Of a stretch of 64,000 bases of DNA, positions 35,910 to 46,813 are shown one piece after another. The DNA is taken from assembly GCA_035578175.1 (NCBI GenBank), contig JAQMRL010000001.1, positions 372,675,720 to 372,739,719 of the forward strand. The letters are read 5' to 3'. Position numbers and translations under genes: made by a program. The notes beneath the pieces are model-generated. The model made no database searches and had not been told where the DNA came from. It saw nothing but the letters and a program-made list of their open reading frames with translations. Positions within the stretch are counted from its first letter, which is position 1, and every line of letters starts with the position of its first letter. The DNA comes from Catonia carolina. Taxonomy: Eukaryota > Arthropoda > Insecta > Hemiptera > Achilidae.

Positions 35910-36238
35910 TTTTTTTTTTTTTTATATCCCTAATTTATGTACGTTGCAATCTGTTCAATTCAGAACAATAAGCAACCCCATGACCCAATGAGATGAGGAT
36001 GATGTGTATGACGTGTAAATGAGGTGTAGTCTTGTACAGACCCAGGCCGACCATTCCTGAGAGTATGGTTAATTGAAACCCAACCATCAAAGTACACCGG
36101 TAACCACTGTCTAGTATTCAAATCCGTATAAAAGTAACTACCTTTACTAGGATTCGAACCAGGAACCTTCGTCTCCGAAAATCAGCTGTTAAACAGCTGA
36201 TTTTGGCGACGACTTTACCTCTAGACCAACCCGGTGGG
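35910..36238 (-). mobile_element. tRNA-derived SINE, family C, full length
   Basis: 329 bp with a 13-bp target duplication TTACTACAAATAT at 35897-35909 and 36239-36251. On the minus strand it opens with CCCACCGGGTTGGTCTAGAGG. The perfect 11-bp palindrome around TTTAA follows, then the B box GGTTCGAATCC, a body of about 200 bp, and a poly-A tail. This is the reference copy for the family. Confidence 0.95.
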
Positions 36239-36251
36239 TTACTACAAATAT

Positions 36252-38869
36252 AATATGAAATTTTTAAAAAATTATCTTTTTAACAAAATAACGAAACGTT
36301 TTGTAGTAGGCTACTTATATAAAGATTTAAATAAAAATTGTATCATCAAATTCTCCGTAATTAAAGGTACATAAAAAAGTATTTTTATAATAAAATTATT
36401 GTAAAATTTAAAAAACTTGTGTAAATTAAATGCAAATTAAAAATGTATCAGTATAATAAATAAATCATTAAATTTAGGGGTAACTAAAAATCTAAGATTT
36501 TGTTTCCTTTAAAAACATATAACAAAAAGTGCAATATAACATAAAGAATAAATATTCTAATAAAACAATATAACAATAAAAATTATACCTAAGAAGAAAT
36601 ATAATTATATAACAATAGTTAAACAAATATGAATAATAAATAATACAAATTATTTTTATTAATTACATTTAAATAAATCTAAATCAAAAATGGTACTTAA
36701 TTATTTACAGAAATAATAGGACGTATTACTGTATAGGCTTTGACAAAAGAACTGATTGCTATATTAAATAAAAAGCATTTACTAACTCATGCAAACTAAC
36801 CACGATCAAAAAAATAAAACAAAAATAAAAAATATTTACAAATAGGGCAAAAATCCGTACCATTAAATTTATTAAAAGAAAATGCTAAAAACCAAAATTG
36901 AGTAAGTAAAAGGATTAAAAATATAATTTTTGAAAAATTGGTAAATGTAAAACAATTATATTTTGAATAGGTACATCTCAAAAAAATATAGCTGATTAAA
37001 TGTTACTTTCCTCACGCTTACATAATTTAAAATCTAAATCGATAATAACTTTCATCTCAAAAAATGTTTTGTTTAATGTATTTATCATAAATTATAAAAC
37101 CAACCACTCTAAAAGTATTTAGTATATCTATCTCAAATAGCCATAACAAACTACCTGAATGGCGTATTACACGTGAAAGAATAGATAGCATTTTAAAAAA
37201 TATTTATTTTTTATGATAGTATTCTTAAAATTCAGTTCATATGTAAATTATGCAACAATTGCTATAAAGGTAGGCTTATTGTACTTCAAAAGATTAACCA
37301 AAATAGTTATATTTTTTTTTAAAAAGGATGATTAAATATGTAAGTCTTAAATATTTGAGAGGCAATTTCTACTAAATCTACGAGTTAAAAATGTATATAT
37401 AAGTATATAAGATGAATTTTTTTAAATTATATTACTCGTTCTTACAATAAATTTTAAACAATTTTTACAAATTTTTAATTAAAAATACAATAGATCAGGA
37501 AACTAAATGTAATAATTATATAACTTTAATTTTATCCTTTGTAATACACAATTTAAATGCATTGTATTAATAATTTTAAAATTGTAATTTTGTATGTATT
37601 TTGAAATTAATATTAAAATAATATAATGTGACATGTTTTAACGTAATAATTTTACATGAATACAATCATATCTTCAAAAACACATAACATGTTAAACATG
37701 TCCTTATCCGTTCTAGTACATAAAAAAAGATATAAAATTAGGCACCATTTATATTGATTAGGCTATTATTTAAATACTGTACTAATAAATCAATTAATAA
37801 TTTTATAAATGCACTATCATTAGTACATCTAATATTATTTTACGAAAAGAAAAGTATTGCTTTATTTAAATAAAGATACAGAGATAATGTTTAGGGCTAA
37901 ATAAAAATACAAGGAAATTGGGACTGAAGCACGAAAATAATGCTTGAAAGTCTTCTACTATTCCCCTGATTAACATTCAATAAAAAAAAAATCAAACCAG
38001 ATAGTCATACAGTGTATTAAGTTATTACTTATTTAAAATATTCTTAGGCAATTAATTGTTGTAAATAATTATATAATATTGTCTATTAATTATATAATTA
38101 AAATCGAGATTATATAAATGTTTGGGAACATGCCTACTTTGGAAGCACTTACATATATAAATAAATAGTAACTTGCGCTCCCTAAGAATTATTATATTTA
38201 TATATATTATGTATTTACAAAAATAACTAGAAATAATTACAATATTATTACCATTCTAAAAATTAAATCTTTGGTTCAATCTATTATTATACATTATGTA
38301 GCAAAAAGAAATAATACATAAATAGTTTTTAATATAAATATATAACAGTGCATCGGTTAGAAAAAAAACAATAAAAATAATTAAAAGTAATAACAAATTT
38401 TATCTTAAATATTTTTAGGTACACTGGTAATATTTGTTCAGACATACAATCAATCAATGTGGCACTGTCTTTCATTAAGTTTTTATTATTAATAACACAT
38501 ACATTATAATATTAACGCCAGTTAATATTATTGTAAGTTCAAAATTATTTTATTAACAAATAATTAATAAATATTATTCACACAATTAAAATTATTAATA
38601 TTTTATCATAATGAAAGTTTACTATAATTAGGTTTTTATTATACTAATGACATAGGTAGCACAAAATGTTCTGAACCTTCTTGTTTCATAAAAATATGAA
38701 ATTATTTTGTAGGTACCAAATACATGAATATGTGGGCAGCATTCATTGAGGTAGTTCAAATCTGTGAAAAATAAAACAGATAAAATAAGTGATTAATTCA
38801 TTCAATAGTCAACCCTTCAGCAATAAAACTTAAAAAAAGTGTTATTTATTTTAAATTTTAACTACTAGT
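36252..38869. other. 2.6-kb extremely AT-rich tract
   Basis: Almost pure A+T with scattered short homopolymers, no open frame of interest and no repeat ends. It lies 3' of the SORBS-family gene. It could be a distant 3' UTR reached by a UTR intron, a matrix-attachment-like region or plain drift. Confidence 0.5.
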
Positions 38870-38876
38870 ATAATCT

Positions 38877-39212
38877 CACGATGCCATGGACACGGAGGGT
38901 CAACAACATGGAAGTCTTACAAAGGATGAATAAAGGCCCAGAGGTAATTACCATCATCAAATATCATAAGCTTCAGTATCTCGGGCACATTGTGAGGAAT
39001 CACAAAAGATATGAAGTACTGCAATGCATCCTGCAAGGAAGGATAGAAGGAAAAGGAACTCCTGGCCGAAAAGGAATTTCCTGGCATGGCAATTTGAGGG
39101 CCTGGTTTAGTAAGAGCTCTGCACAGTTGCTCCGTACAGTAACCAACAAGGTTAGATAAGTTGATGATGATGATTGCCAACTTCGGAAACAGATATACAG
39201 GCTAAGAAAAAG
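38877..39212 (+). mobile_element. RTE LINE 3' end, 5' truncated
   Basis: One frame from 38881 reads MPWTRRVNNMEVLQRMN, then LQYLGHIVRN, ILQGRIEGKG and NLRAWFSKSSAQLLRTV, the conserved C-terminal region of RTE-type proteins. It ends in a stop and a short A-rich 3' end. ATAATCT occurs at both edges (38870-38876 and 39213-39219), a likely 7-bp target duplication. Confidence 0.8.
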
Positions 39213-39236
39213 ATAATCTTATAAACTTCCCACTCA

Positions 39237-41035
39237 ATACTTTTCAACAGTCTTGCCAGAATTTGAGCTTGGCGGAGAGAAGCTACTTGTATTAAGAAAG
39301 GTCTAGAAGAGAAAGAATTAGCATCAAAGGAAGAATGATTAACTGTGTGATTTGCAGATGATATTGTGTTGTTGGTAGAAATAAACCGAAAGATATTTAA
39401 TGTACATCATAAAAATTATTAAACATGAGAGGAAAATAAACATTTAGAAATCCAAGGTGACGAGCATCGAAAAAATAACTCAATAAACATCTTACATGAA
39501 GTTAGGAAAAATTGAATGCATAAAGCAATACATATACTTGGAAAGCACGCTGACAAAAGATTACAATTGTGAAATTGAAATAAAAACAAGAATAAAAATG
39601 ACAAAAGAAACATTTATTAGAAGGAAGAACTTACTAGTAGATGGAATTCAACCTGAAAAATTTTTAGCAAAATTTTATATTTTGATGTACTGCATCACTG
39701 ATGGATTGTATTACTATTATAAATTTTAAATAAATATGAAATATGGTATAACCTCTATACACCATATACTACTGTAATAGGAGACACATATACAGACACA
39801 CAACGGACAGTATACACATTAACAACACTCAAACGTAAACATAAACACACAACTTCACAGCATCAACATCAACATACCAGATGATCTCATTTACAGAACT
39901 GTCAGATGTGAGAACAAAAAAAAATAAAAAGAAAATTTTATTAAATTAATAAAATTGGATTGTTGCCTCCATTCCTTTTTAAAACTTTTAAAGGGATAGG
40001 TGGTTTGTACAATTTTTATAGTAAAAAACAATATTAAGAATTTATTAATTTCAAAGGATTATATTTAAATAAAAACATTAATTTTAGAAGATTTTGATAA
40101 AAGATTCAACTATTTTAAAGAATTTTAAGAATTTTAATTGTTTTTAAGTATTTTAACAAAAAAATTTACCAAGGATTTTTTTAATAAAAGAAGTTGAATT
40201 TTGAGAATAAAACTTTTTGGAGTTTTTTTATTTATGAACCTGGGACACTACTATTACCACACCACATTCCTATACTTCAAAAAACTATTTTACTATTTCC
40301 ATGTACTACCACCATACTATTATTACTTCCACTTATTTTTTTGTGAGGAAACTAAAGACTAGAAGCTTTTGGAATATGGTTAGGGAGACGACTAGAAAAA
40401 ATCAAATGGACTGACAGAATGAGGAATGTAAAAGTATTACCAAGAATGAAAGAGAAAAGAAATTTGCTGGTAACTATTGGAAGAAAGAAAGCTAATGCAT
40501 TAAGACACATTATAAGAGAAGGATTAATGAACATATGAGGCGTTGCGGACCAGAAGGGCGAACTCAACAAAAATTTGCAGAGTGTATGATGCATAGCGAT
40601 AGGAAGGGGAAAGGGTAGAAGTGGGGTGGGATCAGTAGCGTAGAGGTGACAAGACTCACGTCTTCCTGTTGAGTTCCCCCTTCTGGTCTGCGCAACTATC
40701 GTTTAAAGTAAACTCCCTGATTTTTTTCTACTTCTCTTTTCATATAATTTAAAAGGCGAACTTAACAAAATATACCTATAACATTGAAGTTTGTAACCCA
40801 AAGATGCCAAATAAAACAAAAAACAAAATGACCCTATGTTGAGTTCGCCCTTCTGGTCCGGAACGCCTCATATGTAACAAGGTGAAAAGAAAAGGAGAAA
40901 AAGCATATAGGTTGTAGACAATTTTAAAGCAGAAATAGGCTACAGAGAAATTAAGGTTGGAAAACAAAACAAGTTTAAGACAAGCATGGTGTAAGGGACT
41001 TGTCTAAGGGCAGATAATCCCTTGATAATGACTTG
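39237..41035 (+). pseudogene. LINE (family 2), decayed, split by a MITE
   Basis: Pieces in order on the plus strand: FADDIVLLVE (RT catalytic box, about 39355), IKQYIYLESTLTKDYNCEIE and IKTRIKMTKETF (39520-39620), RRLEAFGIWLGRRLEKIKWT and KANALRHIIREGL (40355-40535). After the MITE come VDNFKAEIGYREIK (about 40914) and GTCLRAD (about 40997). This is the post-RT and C-terminal region of a non-LTR element. The stretch 39730-40330 does not match and may be another insertion. Several stops. Confidence 0.7.
40536..40870. mobile_element. MITE, 335 bp, 34-bp inverted ends, TA target
   Basis: The ends begin TGAGGCGTTGCGGACCAGAA (left) and the inverse on the right, one mismatch in 34 bp, flanked by TA on each side (40534-40535 and 40871-40872). 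A further end-like copy (TGTTGAGTTCCCCCTTCTGG) sits inside at about 40668-40687, and a partial one at about 40754. It interrupts a LINE frame cleanly. Confidence 0.88.
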
Positions 41036-41608
41036 ACAACACCTAATAACCTATCCAAAAAACCTCACTTGGGTGCATTCCTGATATTGATAAAATATAC
41101 GTAATTACGAGATTCAAATATTTCTTTACTTAAAATATAATGTACTGTCTGTTCCCAAGCTTTGTGCAGCTGAGAGGTATGCATTATGTCACTATTACTG
41201 TGAGAGATTGCGTTAGTAGTAGTAACGTTTTACTTGTATTATGTTTGTAGTAGTCAAGGGTACTATCCAAACTACATATATTCGGTGTCGCCGTCTACAG
41301 CGAATAGTCAAAACAACAACCACGTATGTCACCGCACTAGACAGCCTACTGCCTAGCAAAGAGTAATGAGATGATTAGTACAGTGTTATGACGTAGCTGC
41401 AGTCTGGTACTTCGTCTCTCCCCTTCATCCCGCAGCTGCACAAAGCTTAGACTCATACAGTAATTTACTTGAAATATATTTAGTGTTATAATATTTAATT
41501 AAAATTCATTTTACAAGTTACATCTTATTATTTAATTTAAATAAGTTAATTTAATTTTACAATACGTTTTGTTTTGTAATAATAAAAAAGAATACTTACT
41601 ATAAAATC

Positions 41609-41789
41609 TCAATGACCTCTTGATAATCTTTGGACATAATTTCCTGGGAAAGTACCAAAGCAGCCTGTGCGCTGACTGCTGCCAACATACCATCCATCAT
41701 CACATTTCTCCATCACATATACAGTGTCACCTTCATTTAATTCCAACTCATCGTCATTTTGCGGTTTGTAATTATACAATGCTCGATAT
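41609..41789 (-). CDS. CAP: CAP last coding exon: SH3-3 and stop
   Basis: It encodes [20 protein letters not shown] through [12 protein letters not shown] and a short tail SRGH, then TGA. All SH3 landmarks are present: the ALYNY start, the acidic RT loop (NDDELEL), the tryptophan in CDDGWYVG, and the P-x-N-Y-V end. C-terminal placement is normal for the family. A strong splice donor (ATA then GTAAGT) begins 9 bases after the stop, so the transcript may continue into a 3' UTR intron. No AATAAA was seen on the minus strand in the next 570 bases. Confidence 0.97.
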
Positions 41790-41871
41790 CTGTAATATTA
41801 AACATTAAAATAATTAATGAAAACTTATTTATTAAAAAAAATAATGAAATAAATAAAATTTAGAAACAATA

Positions 41872-42041
41872 TGGCTGGCCCGTTGGAGTAGTGGTTAGCG
41901 CAACTGGCTTCTATACCAGGGTCCCGGGTTCAATTCCCGGTCAGGTCTGGTATTTTTTCATCGCTCATTTTCATTATCATCGTTATCCACAGTCTGCATT
42001 AGCAGAAATTGCAGAACAGTCAGACGTAGAACAAAAAAAAG
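41872..42041 (+). mobile_element. tRNA-derived SINE, family A, reference copy
   Basis: 170 bp with target duplication TAGAAACAATA at 41861-41871 and 42042-42052. A box region GTTGGAGTAGTGGTTAGC, B box GGTTCAATTCCCGG, body, and a short A-rich end. It sits in the last CAP intron, antisense to the gene, only about 80 bases upstream of the acceptor for the final exon. Confidence 0.93.
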
Positions 42042-42279
42042 TAGAAACAATAATTCTAGTTACAAACATAGTTGATTTATTACACTTTTCTGACTTGAAG
42101 CTATTATGGAACAATCAGACAACTGTATTTTCACCAAGGCAGTCAAGTAATTTTACTAAATGCTTAAGTGCAAAATAAAAAAATTAAATCAGAAATTAAT
42201 TTCTATATTTTAAAGTAATCTCTTAATAATCATTCACACTTCGTAACAACCATTAGCAGCAAAAGTAGAAAAATGCTGG

Positions 42280-42466
42280 CTGCATTGGCGTAGTTGGTAA
42301 CATGCTAACCTCTCATCATGCGGTCCTGGGTTTGAATCCCACTAAGGCATGGCATATTTTCATACGTTACAAAAAATCATTTCATCCTACATTGCATAAA
42401 GTTACACCCCAACGTCATCGCTAATGACCGTTGCAGTTGATGCGATGTTAAATAAATAAATTTAAA
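42280..42466 (+). mobile_element. tRNA-derived SINE, family B
   Basis: Head TGCATTGGCGTAGTTGGTAA, B box GGTTTGAATCCCAC, body '...atcgctaatgaccg...', tail TTAAATAAATAAATTTA. In the last CAP intron. Confidence 0.8.
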
Positions 42467-42653
42467 AAAGTGGAAAAAATTCACACATATTTGTCTTATA
42501 AAACAGCAAGTTTGATTTGTTTATAGAGGTACTACCATACCATGCTAAGTATTTAATCATTAGCACCACTGTTTTATTTTCACCCCAGGATGATAGAACG
42601 AGATGGTAATATAATAGTAGTGTACACTACACATAACACTATACATACTTTTT

Positions 42654-42864
42654 AGTCCATTCGAAATAGCATGATAGTATTACTTAAATGGAATAAAGAA
42701 CAGAGGGAATTTTGTAATGTTTTCATGTGTCTGTGCTACCACTTAGAATAATAAGAATACCACTAAAAATATTTAAAAGGGAAATTTTACTTTGAAAAGG
42801 GACTTTTTATTCAGAAAAGTTACCACCATTCAGAGACTTACTATCATGCTATTTCGAATGGACT
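42654..42864. mobile_element. MITE, 211 bp, 26-bp perfect inverted ends
   Basis: AGTCCATTCGAAATAGCATG (plus ATAGTA) at 42654-42679 and its exact inverse at 42839-42864. The flanks show no clear target duplication. No coding capacity. In a CAP intron. Confidence 0.8.
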
Positions 42865-43158
42865 GTACACGTCTGTTTAACTCACACATCTAGTGCAACA
42901 ATTGTTATAATTATAATATACAACATGAATATACACATATTTAGTTCCTATTTCTGCCAATAAAACACTTCTCTTGATTTATTAAAAAGTAGATCAGACA
43001 TAAATGTAATTATTCTGATATGAGAGAAAAATTGAAGAAGTTGGACAGATAGGTTTTACAGGTGTTCTTTTTAGGTATGAATAAGTTTTATTCCACAAAA
43101 ACACTATTTTAAAGATATTTACATAAATATCTTCAATTTTTATCTTCATCCTGCATAT

Positions 43159-43206
<48 letters not shown>
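43159..43206. repeat. (ATA)n microsatellite
   Basis: An almost uninterrupted ATA repeat of about 46 bases. It could mark the tail of a LINE insertion, but no LINE body is next to it. Confidence 0.9.
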
Positions 43207-43606
43207 TGCATATAATAATCAATTATTCTTTCAAGTGGTACATATTCACAATACTTTCATAGTAGATTCTTAATTTATACTTTATCTCAAGAGTGAATTA
43301 TTAATCTTTAGATTCAATATCATTTTGTTGGGCAAAATAAATGATTTTTAAGAACAGCAGATATAAAAGTAAATTTCCAAGAATTACTTAAACCAGAATT
43401 AATTTTATAATAATGTGTAGTACAAATGTTAACAGAAATTATTTTGTAAATTTCAAATTGTAAGGTGAGGAACAAGATTGAATATTCAAACTATATAAAG
43501 ATTGTTATGAATCATAACATTTGGCAACAACAAAAACTTTTAACTCCATAAACTTACGAATAAATGTAAGTTAAATATAACAAAAAATAAATAAACTAAT
43601 ACTTAC

Positions 43607-43689
43607 GGTACAGGCTCAGATTGTGTGTCAATATGTAGTGCTTGATTCATAGGTGCAAGATCTGATTTTGTCGTTTTAGTCGGTCGTGA
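43607..43689 (-). CDS. CAP: CAP exon: linker before SH3-3
   Basis: 83 bp encoding SRPTKTTKSDLAPMNQAL and HIDTQSEPVP, the flexible link between the proline-rich exon and SH3-3. TTTTACAG acceptor and GTAAGT donor. Its last two bases complete with the first base of the final exon (Pro). The basic, Ser/Thr-rich content suggests a phosphorylated linker, an inference only. Confidence 0.95.
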
Positions 43690-44052
43690 CTGTAAAATAA
43701 AAAAAAAATCATCAGAAGTTATCACTATTAAAGTGATCAGCAATTTGTTTACCAAATTAGCAATTACTTATCTATAACAGCAATTTAAACAAATTGTTAA
43801 CAAGTTGAGATCAACCTTGTTAAGAATGGAAAGATTTCCTATTACAGTCAGCCATTTCTAATTCAAATCTCCATAATTTAAGATGCTCCCTAAATCAAAT
43901 ACTTAATTTATCCCCTTGAAAAATCATCTTTAATTTAATTTAAACTGGCTCCTTTACTCAAAGAACTTTAGAAGTTTCATGGGTATATTTATTTTATGAA
44001 AATATTTTTTTAGGCATAATCAGTAAAGAATTTACGTGTACTGTACATGAAT

Positions 44053-44400
44053 TTTACTTTCTCTTATTCTTAATGAATATAGTACTTTTCGAATCAGTTT
44101 TTTGAAATAACATTTTCACCAGAAATATTCATTTTCAGGCCTCCTGAACCCAAATACCAAGTTTTTTTAGACTGGTGTATGCGCACGCGCGTGGGTGAAC
44201 AGAATATCTTAAGAAATGAATAGCTTACAAAGTTGAAACTTGGAACTTAAGTTAGGTATCTAAGGGGACCCAACGCAAAAATTTTCATGAAATCGGTCAA
44301 CCAGATCTATTTACACAAATGAATAGTGTATTTAACCCATTAGTGAAGATTGAGAATACTGTTGTTTTCAAAATTACCAGATGAATTCTTAGAAAACATA
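44053..44400 (+). mobile_element. HINE-like element, old 5' half
   Basis: Recognisable 5' sub-terminal repeat (ACTTTCTCTTATT), the phrases '...tcctgaacccaaa...' and '...gaacagaatatctt...', then '...aaaatcggtcaacc...'-like text. The microsatellite position holds a short GCGCACGCGCG run. The 3' half is missing. Confidence 0.6.
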
Positions 44401-44423
44401 CTTTTTCAACAAAATAAGTGAAT

Positions 44424-44462
44424 ATAATAATAATAATAATAATAATATTTAATAATAATATT
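44424..44462. repeat. (AAT)n microsatellite
   Basis: Interrupted AAT/ATA repeats in a CAP intron. Similar tracts end several insect LINE families, so it may be a LINE tail on the minus strand. Confidence 0.7.
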
Positions 44463-44931
44463 TATTTATTCCACTTAATACAAATACAAAATTATACCTT
44501 ATCTACTAGGAATAAATAACCACCAACTCAAGTAAACGGTGGTTATATATGTAGTCTTCTGTTTTCTATTATTTTCTTCAGCACATCATAAACATTTTAT
44601 GTCGTATGACATTAAGAATCTATTTTACCAGGTTTTTAATTTGGTTCACATGATTATTGTACATTACAAAAACCAGAATTCCTTACATACAAAAATATGG
44701 AATATTAAATTCATAAGATGGTTTTCGGAAACAGTGCAATAGTGAAAACATATTCGACTGGTCTCCAACATTCAACTTGAATGAAGAAACATTTACAGTG
44801 GCATTATTTATTAACAGCTAAGGTTTAAAGATGCTATGCAAGAGTTATCACAGAGAAATTCAATAATCTGATGATAAAGCACCCAAAATTTACTCAAAAT
44901 CACAATTGTATTTACCAAAACTGAAACTTAC

Positions 44932-45074
44932 CAGGGAAGTGTAGCTAACAGGAGGTGGCGGTGTATAATGGTGATGACTTAATGAGTTCTTTCCACCATT
45001 TAACATTAATGAATGCGCCGCAGGGGAGGCAACTGGTTTGTTTGAGGCTGGTGTCGTTGGTCTCACAGGACTCG
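44932..45074 (-). CDS. CAP: CAP exon: proline-rich linker
   Basis: 143 bp encoding SPVRPTTPASNKPVASPAAH, a His-rich patch (SLSHHHY) and TPPPPVSYTSL. It lies between SH3-2 and SH3-3 and could itself bind SH3 or WW domains. Phase 1 in and phase 0 out. Both borders fit (TTTTTTCAG, GTAAGTTT). Its length is not a multiple of three, so skipping this exon alone would shift the frame. Confidence 0.93.
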
Positions 45075-45245
45075 CTGAAAAAATTCACAAAAGTCATTAG
45101 TGATGATAATACAGAAGTAAATAATAAGGGACAGTAAATAGAATAGTCCAAAAAATTAAAGAATCAATTTTTCTTACCAAAGATGGTGTATTGTTTTCAT
45201 ATTTCTTTTGATGAAAGAATATAGTCTAAAAATTCTTTTTATTTC

Positions 45246-45503
45246 ACACTTGGAGTGCTCAGAATCATTGTAAACGCGCCATGGTATGCCCACAACAGCG
45301 ACACCCATCGTAACTTGCAAGTTAATACAGTAGCAGAAGAACTTTGTAAGTGTGCCAAGAAACACAAAGATAGACTTCATGATCATGTCAACGTTGAAGC
45401 ACTTCAACTGTTGGATAGTAGTGTAATAGTTAGACGACTGAAAAGGACTAACCCTGTAGATTTATTGTGTTAAATAAAAAAAAAATAAATAAATAAATAA
45501 AAG
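45246..45503 (+). mobile_element. Jockey-like LINE 3' end, 5' truncated
   Basis: The frame reads VLRIIVNAPWYAHNSDTHRN ... VAEELCKCAKKHKDRLHDHV ... VIVRRLKRTNPVDLLC then stop. This is the extreme C terminus typical of Jockey-group LINE polyproteins (R-x-I-x-N-A-P-W-Y; V-R-R-L-K-R). It ends in an A-rich (TAAA)n tail. No RT core remains. In a CAP intron, antisense. Confidence 0.85.
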
Positions 45504-45865
45504 GGTTATAGTTAGGCGACTGAAAAGGACAAAGCCGGTAGATTTAGTGTGTTAAGATAAAATACTCGTACTAATAAAAGTACTGTTAAACTATATATAA
45601 GTGAATTACATTTAAGTCATGTACCTATATAATATAAGTTACTGAAACTAATGGTTAGCTATAAATAATATTAAGCTACTTTTAAGTTATATATTTTAAT
45701 CTTAATAATTTTAATATTAATGTAATTTAAGTTAAATTAACTTTAGGATTAAGTTAGAGATTTAAGAAACTAATGTTTATAGAACACTGTGTAAGTGGCA
45801 TTAGAAAATAAGTGTAAGCACCAGTGGGTGACTGCATAATTAAATAAATGGGGGGGGGGGGAATA
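45504..45865 (+). mobile_element. Second Jockey-like LINE end with 3' UTR
   Basis: Immediately after the tail of the first copy, about 55 bases repeat its terminal coding segment (VRRLKRTKPVDLVC, stop) with several differences. AT-rich 3' UTR-like sequence follows, to a 12-G run at about 45850-45861. It may be an older copy into which the first inserted. Confidence 0.6.
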
Positions 45866-45924
45866 ATATTGCTAAAGAAAAACTGTTCGTTAGTTTTAAG
45901 TAACTAGTTGCAGTAAATCTACAA

Positions 45925-46130
45925 TAAAAAAAAAAATCACATTTGTAAATAGTCTTCAGCGTTGCCACATTATGGCCATACACTAATTTTAACAATTCAT
46001 AAGCTTCTTTGGCACTTTTTTGCAACTTAAAAGAAAATTTATTGTTAACGCGTTGTTCGAAATCACGGTATATCACGACAGGCACGGTAAACATGACCTC
46101 ACTCATCCAGCTTTGGAAGTCGAATGACAA
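45925..46130 (-). pseudogene. mariner-type helix-turn-helix (HTH_48) fragment
   Basis: Minus-strand frame: MSEVMFTVPVVIYRDFEQRV, then NNKFSFKLQKSAKEAYELLK and LVYGHN. This fits the N-terminal DNA-binding domain of mariner transposases (E-Q-R-x-x-x-K-F-x-F-K-L-x-K-S-A ... Y-G). The second helix and the rest are lost after about 45935. In a CAP intron, in sense orientation. It could in principle be an unannotated exon, but no splice sites fit. Confidence 0.65.
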
Positions 46131-46345
46131 GTCACAACTTGTTCAAACTTGACATTGACTATCTCATAGAATCAGACTGTTCGGCTTATTAGTTTAAATG
46201 GATAAGCATCAGCAGTTTATTCGTAATAAAATCATTTACCGTATTTTTTGAGCACACCTAATAAGTCACTCTCACAGAACTTGTATACAAATAATTTAAA
46301 AATATTTCTTAAAATAGTATTTTTAGTACAAATCAATTTTAATAC

Positions 46346-46468
46346 CTCCTCTGTCACCAGGTTCAACTAAGACTTCCACATAAGATACAGGAAATATGCC
46401 TTTTCGGCTGCCAATTCTACCTTCAAACCAATTATCATCTACTCTTCTTGTTAATACAACAAGCTCTC
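46346..46468 (-). CDS. CAP: CAP exon: second half of SH3-2
   Basis: 123 bp encoding [20 protein letters not shown] then [20 protein letters not shown]. It contains the SH3 tryptophan (DDNW) and the P-x-x-Y ligand-pocket end (FPVSYV). Phase 1 on both sides. The donor is the weaker G|GTATTA. It must join to the exon 6.9 kb away for a complete domain. Confidence 0.96.
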
Positions 46469-46584
46469 CTAAAACAAAGTAATACAAATACCAAAATTAT
46501 CACACAAAATTTAGTCTAATGAAAATGTACATCAGAAAAAAATAATTATAAACAACAAAAATTTTAAAACTAATATTATTTATC

Positions 46585-46782
46585 ACTTTCTCTTGCCTAT
46601 ATGAATAAATAGGAAGGAAAGTATTGTTTTCATGTAGGTTTTTCGAAATCGAGTTTTCACCGGATTACACGTTTTCAGACCCCCTGAACCCCCAAAACAT
46701 GTTTTTAGCAATTTGTCTATGCGTGTATGCATGTGCGTGTGTATGTATGTGTGTATGTGTGTGTGTGCGTGCGTGTGTGCGC

Positions 46783-46813
<31 letters not shown>

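Noticed and set aside
41873..41950. Possible genuine tRNA gene (also 61825-61900 and 27522-27595)
   Set aside because: A and B boxes are present, but the cloverleaf does not close properly, and the same head is repeated many times with attached bodies, tails and target duplications. These are SINEs.
43159..43206. CRISPR-like or satellite array
   Set aside because: Simple trinucleotide repeat without spacers, and the genome is eukaryotic.
44945..45151. 68-codon minus-strand frame over the CAP proline-rich exon
   Set aside because: It is a different frame of the same exon. The real frame is fixed by phase with both neighbouring exons and reads the proline-rich linker.
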